NCBI GenBank assembly: GCA_963930655.1
Contig: OZ005620.1
Coordinates: 5,967,001-6,031,000 of the forward strand
Source of the DNA: Myrica gale
Taxonomy: Eukaryota; Streptophyta; Magnoliopsida; Fagales; Myricaceae
Reading direction: 5' to 3'
Length of the DNA stretch: 64,000 nt
Each line of letters starts with the position of its first letter. The stretch's first letter is position 1. Both the position numbers and the translations under genes were made by a program. Of the stretch, positions 45,636-55,000 are shown in pieces. Under the pieces are notes generated by a model. It had not been told where the DNA came from, did not search any database, and worked only from the letters and a program-made list of their open reading frames with translations.

Positions 45636-46705
45636 TCAGTCCTGAGCTGCTAGGTGCATCCATGCTGTAGCCAAACTCAAACTCAAGATCAAAACAACAG
45701 TAGCCGCAAAGAGGACCCAACCAACAAGTCCTGGGGCTCACTTTCATGGCACGACAATAACTTTTGCCACACGAAAGTAGTCTCTTGCCGTCAAGAAGCA
45801 GTACATCCATTTTCCTCTGTATACCATCTAATAGGAGTGACACCCGTGGAGTTTAACGGTCAATTTCGAACAGAAGATCGCTGTTAATAGTAAAACTCCC
45901 AAAATATCAATAACATGGCTTGTAAGCTTCTTGATGCTAGATGCAATAAAAAATCCCATCTGTGGTATTGCTGCGTATAGGTCTACGTAGTCGACAATAC
46001 ACCCGTATTTCTGTTCATCGGGTAGAAGGAAATAGGGAAAAGCAAACCGTGCACATCTGCTCTTCGCATTCGGAACAAATTCAATCCACGTTACAAGACA
46101 GTTGATAGAAGTAAGCACTACCACTGCCAACTCGAGGACTTTGTTGTTTGGAAAAAAAAAACATGTGCAATCTCCATGAGAAGCGCCAAAAGGCTGACAG
46201 GGAGCTCTGCATGTTTCATCTGGGAATTTTCAACAAAGATTTGTCCTCTCATAAGCAGTAATCATGATTGAAAAAAATTAAAAATTTGTCAATTAAAAGA
46301 GTTCGGCTAGGAACTTAAAATAAATATTATGTAGTTGGAAATAAACTTCTAATATTGCTTCATGTTGACAACGAGACTTACCAAAATCTCCATTAAATCA
46401 ACAACTGGACTAGTTGGAGGACCTCGTGGGTGTACTTCCCCAGCTTCTGGATCTTCAGAAATCTTCCTAGTTGGGCTTCTACCAGCAGAAACCCCATCAA
46501 TTCTTGGCGGACTAGATAGAGGACCTCGTGTGTGGATTGCCCCAGCTTCTGTATCAGCAAGAGTTGTCCTAGTTAGGCTCATAGCAGGAGAAACCCCAAA
46601 AATTCTTGGAGGACATTGCCCAGCTTCTACCGAACTACTAGTTGGGCTGCTAACAACGGAAACTCGCAAGGTGCCACCAGCATCTAGACTCCCCCTTGGG
46701 CTCAT
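45636..46705 (-). pseudogene. Diverged copy of the tandem membrane-protein family, 5'-truncated and frameshifted
   Basis: On the minus strand, about 46383-46705 is Ser/Pro-rich with repeated motifs (RSPTRKISEDPEAGEVHP, HTRGPLSSPPRIDGVS) and ends at a good donor (TTTTG then GTAAGT). After an AG near 46213 come KHAELPVSLLALLMEIAHV, a T(10) tract, then VLELAVVVLTSINCLVTW, RCARFAFPYFLLPDEQKYGC, ILGVLLLTAIFCSKLTV and finally CWVLFAATVVLILSLSLA before a stop at 45636. That suggests about four membrane helices after a disordered N-terminus. The T tract puts the two sides in different frames, and LINE sequence replaces exon 1. This copy best shows what the family once encoded; I do not know its function. 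Confidence 0.55.
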
Positions 46706-47059
46706 AGTAGCCGGAATCTCTCTTCTATGGGACCAAGGACTAGTGCGAAATTCTTTTGATGAGGCTTCTGCTGCACTGATATTGAAACTTCCACCTCCCC
46801 AGCAAAATAGGAGTGATCAATCTATTTGGGCAGGTGATCTTAACGGCAGATTTATGGTTAAATCAGTCATTAGGAAGGAGCAGATGAGGAGATGTCCTTC
46901 TCACTTGCAGCAAGATAAAAGCTTGTGGTCGAAGATTTGGCAGCTGGATATGCAAGACAGGCTGAAACTAATATTGTGGAAGGTAGCAATTAATGCTTTG
47001 CCGATGAAGGGCTCGTATGCGCATTCAAACTCCCTAGATGTAGCAAGTTGGGCCTCATG

Positions 47060-47232
47060 TACTCTTGGGTCTCCAAAATTTCCACCCAAATAAAATAATT
47101 CCCCAAAATTATCTCTCTCATCATCAAATATCACTCTTCACTCTAAATAAATATAAAAAATTCATTCAAATCATCTCTCTTTATTTTTTTACCAACTCCA
47201 ACACCTCAAAATTTTTACAATCAAACATCATC
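47060..47232 (-). mobile_element. AT-rich MITE-like repeat inside the LINE
   Basis: This begins near TCTCCAAAATTTCCACCC, passes ATTATCTCTCTCATCATCAA and ends near CTCAAAATTTTTACAATC on the plus strand. It belongs to the same family as the copies near 24.4 and 26.9-28.0 kb and interrupts the LINE between the zf-RVT and RNase H portions. Confidence 0.5.
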
Positions 47233-47925
47233 AATGCATGGTGGCTAGAGTTTTATAGAGACAATCAAATTGGTCCTTGTACATCACTAGAATTCGTGTA
47301 CATCTATGTTAGACATTGTGAGATTCTTGGTGCTGGATCCCAGGAGAGCATTTAATAGCAAAAAGGCTCATAGAAATTTCCTTATCAATGTGGCCATCAT
47401 TTTTTTAATCTTTATCGCAAACTAGAAACGGGTGGTCCATAAAAATGATATGGTTGAGCTTCATGAATTAATTGTTTCAGTTAAAGCACGGGTGGCTGAT
47501 CATATTTCAGCTTGGTTCGAATTAGACAGATGCAATCCAAAAGTGTGGAAACCTCCTAACTGTGAGTGGTTGATGATTAACACTAATGTAGTTGTGCGGG
47601 CTTATGGGTTGTATACAACAATGTCTTGTAGAGGCAGCTCTAATTCCCTCTATTGGCTTTACACGGAACAAATAAATGTTGTAGACCCTTTGCTTGGAGA
47701 GACAATAGTAGTTAAGACTGCAATGGAACAGGCTGCAAGGCAGGGATGGCTCAAGGTCATTTTTTAAAGTGATTCCCAACTTATCTGCACTGAAGTAAAC
47801 AAGTATACTCTCATTCTGTTGTGGCAGATTGAGGACCTAGTGGAGTCTCTTAGGGACTTGATGAGCCGAAACTCTTTTTGGCAACTGAAATGGATTCCAA
47901 GACAAGTTAATAGGATGGCGCATGA

Positions 47926-48726
47926 TGTTGGAAGTCTCGCATTGCTAGAGAAACTAGTCAATGTACTCCTTATAAGGTTGTGGCATCCCCCACTCCTCAA
48001 GACGTTTTTTGGAGTTGAGTTAGGCTCAACTTTCACATATTATGTAAATTATAATATGATATCAGAGCGATGTTCCTAGTTTGTGGTCCCACCGTCACCC
48101 GTTTCTACGTGTTGGCTTGGATGTCCTTCCGCCACACGTGAGGAGGCGTGTTGGAAGTCCCACATTGCTAGAGAAACTAGTAAATGTGCTCCTTATAAGG
48201 TTGTAACATCCATCACTCCTCAAGGCGACTTTTAGAGTTGAGTTAGGCTCACCTTTCACATATTGTGTAAATTCTAATATGGTATCAGAGGAAGGTTCCT
48301 AGTTTGTGGTCCCACCGTCACCCGTTTCCACGTGTTGGCTTGGATGTCCTCCCGCCACACGTGAGGAGGCGTGTTGGAAGTCCCACATTGCTAGAGAAAC
48401 TAGTTAATGTGCTCCTTATAAGGTTGTGACATCCCTCACTCCTCAAAGGCGTCTTTTGGAGTTGAGTTAGGTCCACCTTTCACATATTGTGTAAATTATA
48501 ATATGGTATCAGAGCAAGGTTCCTAGTTTGTGGTCTCACCGTCACCCGTTTCCACGTGTTGGCTTGGATGTCCTCCCACTACACGTGAGGGGGCGTGTTG
48601 GAAGTCTCACATTGCTAGAGAAACTAGTCAATGTGCTCCTTATAAGGTTGTGTCATCCTTCACTCCTCATGGCGTCTTTTGGACTTGAGTTAGACCCACA
48701 TTTCACATATTGTGTAAATTCTAATA
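47926..48726 (+). mobile_element. Tandem TRIM array: four LTRs and three internal regions
   Basis: LTRs of about 131 bp lie at 47926-48056, 48149-48279, 48372-48503 and 48596-48726, each starting TGTTGGAAGTC. Each of the three 92-bp internal regions starts with a primer binding site (TGATATCAGAGC or TGGTATCAGAG) and ends with the purine tract GAGGAGGCG or GAGGGGGCG. The outer LTRs are flanked by the 5-bp duplication CATGA (47921-47925 and 48727-48731), so the array sits in one target site. LTRs end in TA rather than CA. Nothing is encoded; enzymes must have come from elsewhere. It interrupts the LINE RNase H domain just after RMAHD. Confidence 0.92.
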
Positions 48727-48884
48727 CATGATCTCACTGCAAAATGAGCAGCTTCCTCATCCATTTTGGGTCTCATCCCTTAGAACGTCTTCCTGATTTT
48801 ATTTCCCAGTGTGATTGTAATTTATGATTACTGTGGCATGTATCCTTGTTCCAGTTATGGAACGTGATTTAAAAAAAAAAAAAA

Positions 48885-49186
48885 GATGTCGAGTACCGTA
48901 ACTTCAAGCGAGATAGATAATATATTTGTTGTGTTTGCAATCCCAGACCTGCTTTCTCATTCGATCATGGTCGGTGCTCCGATTTTTAATATCAACTAAT
49001 TAACATTCATATGACAATTACAGGCTTCTATTGTAATGTTTATTTTGAAGCGGATCAACTGGATCATCATATATATATAACCATCGGAGTTCCTTTGAAA
49101 TTTGACCAAAGAAAAATAAATTGGCGAAACTCTGAAAATTCTCTCTATTGGTCCCATACATGGCTATCAAAGTCAAAACAATCTTT
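48885..49186. other. 3' flank of the peroxidase gene
   Basis: AT-rich, with no frame of interest. It probably contains the 3' UTR and polyadenylation region of the minus-strand peroxidase to its right. Confidence 0.4.
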
Positions 49187-50158
49187 CTATTCCTTGAGAG
49201 TGTTGAACGCGTCGCACCTGTGCCTCACCTCTCCCTTCCGACCAGTCTTGATACCGTAAATGCTAAGCTTCTCCATTGCATGGGAAAAATCCTGGAAGAA
49301 CTTGGACTCGTTCGATGCGTACAAATCTACGTATGGCTTCGTCCTGGGGTCCTTCAATAGTTCATGGTCCGAGGCCAAGAGCCCCAATCCCCTCTGAAGA
49401 TTCTGGTAGTACATGTTGTCGAACTTGCCTGGGGTCATCACGTCATTGAAAGCAGACATTGTAGGGTCTTTGGTGTAGTTCGCACAAGTTTTCCTCAAAC
49501 CCTCCGCAAACTTCGGATAGATGGATGGATCAGAGGGTGATTTCTTGCTATAATGGAAAATTCTATCGCTGAATTCCTTGCAGTGAGAGAATCCGATGGT
49601 GTGCGCTCCATTTAGGGCAACCATTTCTTGTACGGTAAAGCCTTTTGATGCGAACATGTTGATGATCTGGTTCAAGGGCATGTTACTTTTTGGAAGGTTT
49701 CCTTCTACGCGTGAAGCTTGTGACACGAGGCCGTCCTTTCGACCCAAGCGAACATCGTAGTATGGGCCTCCCACCATGGTGATCAGGTCGCGAGTTGCTA
49801 AAGCCACGATGTCAGAACAGGAGACGATGCCGGGGCAAGAGAGCTCCAGGGCAGTTTTGGCCCGGACAATGAGGTCAAAGGCATCACCTGCGAGGGAGAG
49901 GTTGATGTCAGCATCGCGCTCCGCCTTGTTGAAGCGATTGGAGGAGATGAGAACGGAGGCGTCACAGCCCTCAACCATGCAGTCGTGGAAGAGGAGACGG
50001 AGGGTGCTGGCGGCAGTGGTGGGGCTGGCAATTTGCTTGCTGGTCACGGTTTCGCGCATGATTCTGTCGAATTCGGGGCATTTTTGCTTGTAGTAGTCGA
50101 CGGTGAGCTTGGATTCCGACAAGGGAATGGAGAGAAGGAGAAGGAAAAGTAAAGCCAT
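49187..50158 (-). CDS. Class III secretory peroxidase (PER63/PER31/PER41-like)
   Basis: Single-exon, 323 aa from the ATG at 50158. An in-frame ATG at 50299 exists, but the downstream start gives MALLFLLLLSIPLSES, a standard signal peptide, whereas the upstream one would bury it. Class III peroxidases use haem and H2O2 to oxidise phenolics in the wall, apoplast or vacuole. Visible features: distal haem site TLRLLFHDCMVEGCDAS, proximal His in VALNGAHTIGFSH, VGRKD-type LGRKDG, and eight Cys in the class III pattern (KCP, HDC, GCD, LSCP, VSCSD, SHCK, KTCAN, RHRC). Met replaces the Phe usually found after HDC. Lack of introns fits the PER63/31/41/65 branch, whose members I recall as intron-poor. 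The exact orthologue is not settled. Confidence 0.93.
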   Translation of the reverse strand: MALLFLLLLSIPLSESKLTVDYYKQKCPEFDRIMRETVTSKQIASPTTAASTLRLLFHDCMVEGCDASVLISSNRFNKAERDADINLSLAGDAFDLIVRAKTALELSCPGIVSCSDIVALATRDLITMVGGPYYDVRLGRKDGLVSQASRVEGNLPKSNMPLNQIINMFASKGFTVQEMVALNGAHTIGFSHCKEFSDRIFHYSKKSPSDPSIYPKFAEGLRKTCANYTKDPTMSAFNDVMTPGKFDNMYYQNLQRGLGLLASDHELLKDPRTKPYVDLYASNESKFFQDFSHAMEKLSIYGIKTGRKGEVRHRCDAFNTLKE

Positions 50159-52065
50159 GGTGAAAGAGAGAGGAAGAGGGAAGGGGAAGGGTAGAGACCT
50201 GCTTTCTCTACGTGTCCCCAGTGGAGCCTCCTCAGGAGGGAATGGGGAGGAAAGAGAAAGCAAATCTATGGGTTTGAGCAAAACGGAGAGAGGGAACATG
50301 GGGGAAGAGTATTGTGGATGGGAGAGGCTTTAGGGTAGGGGAAGTGTTTGTTAGCCTTGTTTGTTTTGGTCTCATCAGCATGTTTCTGGAAGATGGTGCT
50401 ATTTTTGAATGGTTTTGGCTGCTGCTCGGGGAAGGAATCGGTTTGATTGAGCGTGGAATGCGCTGAACCAGCAAGAAGCCGCTTGGTTTTGCTCAGGCAA
50501 TTAGCCTGTGTGTCGGAATCTTGCATGAAACCAACAAGCTGCTTTCTGCCAAAGCCACATGGTTGTATGCAAAATTATTAAAGGTGTCCCCGTGTCACCG
50601 TGTGGCTCGGAGTGAATGGACTTCAAACGTACCCTGTTTTTGTTGGGGAGAACAACTGTTTTCTCGTGTGAGGCCCAGTTACACCGGGAACGCATCATTT
50701 TCGGATCAAGTTTGATTCCCCGCAGGAGGACTGTTGGAGGAGCAGCCCAGCCCATGAGAAACTACCCTACAGTTTTGAGAAGCCTTTGTTCTTTGTGGTT
50801 CGCGTACCCGAACTTGAGTTCATTGGCGGCCCACAACCAGCAGGGTAGTGAATTTATTACAGGCCCATTCTGTTTAAAATGTTTTTTATTTTTATTTGAA
50901 ATTAAGAAAAATTTCTTTCTCTACCATTTTTTTTATTGAAGTTAATAGATAACCAATAAAATTCTGAGTGGTATGACACACAAGACTACAACCCAGATAA
51001 CAAATAAGTAATCCAAAACCGTTGCAATTTTCTCATCCTCCACTTAAGATAGTAGTAATATAATAAAATAAATATAAAGTACTAGTAAAACTATTTAAAA
51101 TTACTGTTCTTTATTTCTGATATACCCTATTGATTAAATTTATGTCTAAAATTTCTCAATATACTCTCTCTGATGACTCCAAATTTTGTAGACAATTTTT
51201 AAGGTTTTTTTTAAGTCAAGAAATTTACTATGGCTAAATGTCATTGCAATCATTACATCTTTTTTTGTTTTTTTCAACCAACATAGTGGCTTTTGAATCG
51301 AGCTTCTCTGCAATTCTAGAAAGAGGGACAGAGGGGAGTGGGGCCCGTCCAGGACCCACACTACTCGGGTAGTGCGATTCATATTCGAGCAGTATGGGTC
51401 CCGAGCGGGACCCATTTCACTCTGTCTCTCTCTCTCCTATTGCTTATGTAATTCGGTCACTTGAATTACAGAGGATCCCTGTCTGTGGCTTTTCCCTTCT
51501 TCGCGATCAAAATTTTTTATTTTTCTATTGGAGACCTTAGGCAAATGTCTAGTAACTTTATTTTTAATCAAATAACTTAAAAATATACTCTTAGGCCTTA
51601 AATAAGTGTAAGACGCATCTTGTCATCTCTAACAGTTTATTAGTCATAGTTGTTATCGACTTTTTAAGCGCATTACAGTGAACTTTTTTTTTTAAAACAC
51701 ACTTCTAAATTTTACCTTTACTTTTATTACTCATTAATATTTTTTTTATTCAAATACACTTTCAAATTTTAATGGCCTTTACTTTTATCCCTCATTCACT
51801 AATTCAAATATTACCTCATTTTTTTAATCCCAACAACGAAATTTTATTTTCAAACGCGTGGTTAAATCTACCGGTGTAAAACAGTTGGACCCACATGCGT
51901 TAAGTGGCGTCTTCTTATTTGGAGAGTCCGTCTCCACTCGCCAGGAGTCCTTACTCAGCAAATTGATAGTAGCCTCTAGCCACGGACCACGGTCTCGTCT
52001 GAATCCGGAGAGTCCATCCCATCTTTCATTGTTGGAGACGAGATCCACAACGAAACAAAAAACCG
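50159..52065. other. Divergent intergenic region between peroxidase and mannosidase genes
   Basis: The two genes are transcribed away from each other, so both promoters lie here. An imperfect 16-base inverted repeat (GGACCCACACTACTCG at about 51352-51367 against GGACCCATACTGCTCG, reversed, at 51386-51401) forms a short hairpin just before a CT-rich tract. The stretch 50.9-51.85 kb is very AT-rich. No further gene or RNA is seen. Confidence 0.45.
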
Positions 52066-55000
52066 ATGTTTCCCCGCTACTTTACTCGGGCATGGATGTT
52101 CGTGTTCCTCCTGATGTCTCCCGCCATCTTCAACCCGTGCGAGTCCCATCTCGATCCCCGTTGGGTAGCTAAGAAGAGACACATGAGAGAGGAGGTTCGC
52201 AAGATGTAAGCACAAAAAGCTTCACACTGGCCCCAATTGATTTTCTCGACTCATTTTTGTTGCACTCTTGTTGTTACTAATTGTTTGTTGATGGGTCTTA
52301 TGTTTTGGTCTTCACGAAATTTAGTGTAACTTAGCATGTGTTCTTTGATTCCAACTTTTTGTGGATATTTTGGGGGATAAGCTGGCTAACTTTTAAATGC
52401 ATCGAGATATTGGAGTTGGATTTTGCTTGTGTTCGGGGAAAATGAGCGGTGTTTGTAATTTTGTGACCAAATAAAGTGCGATGAGTTCTATGCTTTTAGT
52501 AATTGACCCGTGCTTGTTGGAGCAGTGTTATTTGTAATTTGAATGTTCCTTTAAACACGATAAGTAACAAGTTAAGTCACTGGCGTTTCAAAAGGATATG
52601 GTTTGGTGGAGTTCAGATGAATTCTTCTTATCCAGAATAAACCAACATAGGAAACTTAAAGATAGAATTCCACTGCTTCGACAATATATCATCGGAGGGA
52701 AGGATTCATTTGAAGCAATTAAAGCGTAAAATAAATGCCGGGACATAATGTGCTCTTGTTACATACAGAACTATTTCTATTGACATCTAATTTGTTAGAA
52801 TTATCAGACGAAGTTTAACTGCCTTTTCTTTTGTTTTCAGGTTTTATCATGCGTATGAGAACTACTTGTCCTATGCATTCCCGGTCAGTCCATGATCTCC
52901 AATTATGCAGTCAAAAGTTGGCATATCCCTTCCATCTCCTGATTTCATGATTATATTTGTTGCAGCATGATGAGCTAAAGCCTCTAACTAAATCTTTCAC
53001 TGACTCCCTTAGTGAGCTTGGAAATCTGAAGGTGATTTTTCCTTATTGTTCTTGCAGTTAATGCTTAGTGACAAGTGGAAATTTTAACTTTGTATTGTAT
53101 TGATTGCAGCTTGAACACTTACCGCAAGACTATAATGGATCTGCTCTTACACTTATAGAATCATTGTCCAGGTATAAAATGCGGCTTTTATAACAAAATA
53201 TAGATAGTTGGGATTGAATGCAAATCTTCAATCTGAATTGTTACGCTTCTAGTTATTGCCATAGATCATTCTTGTTTGGTGCTTTCTTGATTTCTCATTC
53301 CAGATTGTATAATCACCATTCTGACGCAAAATGTCTCTCTGTATCTTAGCCTTGTTATCTTGGGTAACAATAGTGAATTTGAAAGGGCGGTACTTTGGAT
53401 TTCTGAAAATCTAAGATTCAGTGTTGATGCAAGGATAAATCTTTTTGAGGTATGTGATTAGAATATTTGTTGGGAAACTTCATTTTTGCTACTATGTTAA
53501 TTCTAAAGCTTCATGTAGTATGGTGATCGATTACTCTAACCTGATGAAGCAGACATACTTGTTTCTATTTCTGAATTTCATTCAAGGAGCAAATTTTTTA
53601 TTTTTATTTTTTGCGAGTTGCTCAATGCGTTTTAATTGTTCTTGTCCACTTGGTCGTTATTGTGTAGTGCAACATAAGAGTGCTTGGAGGACTTGTTTCC
53701 GCTCATGTACTTGCAACTGATTCTACAAACAGGTTGGTTAATGGTGCTTACAAGAATCAGCTGCTTATTCTGGCTGAAGATTTAGGGAGACGGTTCTTAC
53801 CTGCATTCGATACGCCCACTGGGTTGCCATATGCCTGGATTAACTTAAAGGTACCAACAAAACATTCTAGCAGTAATTTAGATTTTCTTGCAGTTCCAAA
53901 TATTTGAGACATCATGCTTTCCTTCTGGCATATCTATATACGAGTCCTCCATTCTCTCATGTTGAAAATATAGCAGACTTTTTATGGGATAGGACTGATT
54001 CATGTTGGGTTTCATCAATGCTGCTCACAAATTTTTGAATAAAATTACCCTATTTTACGAATTTTGACAATTGAGCTTGGATATTTGAAGAATGTAACAA
54101 TTCAGTGCCAAAAGTATCTGATATTAGGCCTGTACTTATTAGTAAATTTTTTATTATCAAAATTTCCATAGCTCTGTGTTAGTTCTCTGGTTGAGGGGTA
54201 TTTAGCTTGCGGTACTGTTCACATCACTGAAGACATGTTATAAGTTCTGTTTGTTCTAGTATGACTATTTGTTCTTTTCCTCCAAAGGAAGCAATCAGGA
54301 GCACAATGAGAAAAGGGTTTGCTTTGATTGCCCGTCAAAGTGTTAGTTTCCCTAGGTAGAATTTTGGGGTGTTGCAATCAAGTTTTTCTCAGAGGAACAA
54401 GCAAGTCAAAGACAATTTTACTGTATTACAGTCTTACAATGGTATTCTATGAGCATCTCCATTCCAATTCATCAATCTGCTCTGGTAACCACAAACCATC
54501 AGTCCAGTTGGACTTCAATCTCTTTCTACTTTTGTGGTCTTCTTCATCCAAGTGGTAGATCATGTTCCTGTCTGACACAACTGAAGCATTTGGGGCATGA
54601 TGAGACAAGGATTCACTTCAATGGTCTATTGAAGTCTTAGTTTCTTAAAGAAAAAACCATGAAAAAACCTCTTTAGGGTGCTGAAATACACAAAATCCCA
54701 GAGTTCTCAGACGAACTAACAAGCCATAGGGAATTGTATCGATAACAAATAATAGGCATCGCACAGTGATTCAAGCTATTAATGAGGAGACAATATCCAA
54801 ATAGTTTGCAAATCTAAATTGTAACCCTAGATCAAATCTGATCGTAGTCATACATTTCAGAGTAAACAATATGACCCAACAGCCTTAAAAAAATCCATAG
54901 CTATGTCAGAACACAAGAGACTTCTAACCGACTATTATTCTGTCATGGACAGTCGCATCATTACAGGACCCTCATCAGTACCCTACCACAGGTCCACAGA

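Larger units (their letters stand above)
46735..48884 (+). mobile_element. LINE (non-LTR retrotransposon) 3' relic, with nested insertions
   Basis: About 46735-47060 encodes part of a zf-RVT-type region: DQSIWAGDLNGRFMVKS, LWSKIWQLDMQDRLKLILWK, ALPMKGSYAHSN. About 47432-47920 carries an RNase H-like domain with stops and shifts: VWKPPNCEWLMINTN, AAR-GWLKVIF, SDSQLIC, WIPRQVNRMAHD. Reverse transcriptase and upstream domains are missing. A MITE splits the two domains and a TRIM array cuts the RNase H end. A run of about 14 A at about 48869-48884 is the likely 3' poly(A) end. The element is inactive. Its left edge abuts the truncated gene copy at 46.7 kb. Confidence 0.75.

Noticed and set aside
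47926..48726. A direct-repeat array that could be mistaken for a CRISPR or satellite
   Set aside because: Each repeat is an LTR with a primer binding site after it and a purine tract before the next; the array is a TRIM retroelement in a plant genome.
50159..50299. Upstream in-frame ATG extending the peroxidase by 47 residues
   Set aside because: The extension is Pro/Ser-rich and would place the signal peptide internally; the ATG at 50158 gives a normal secretory precursor.
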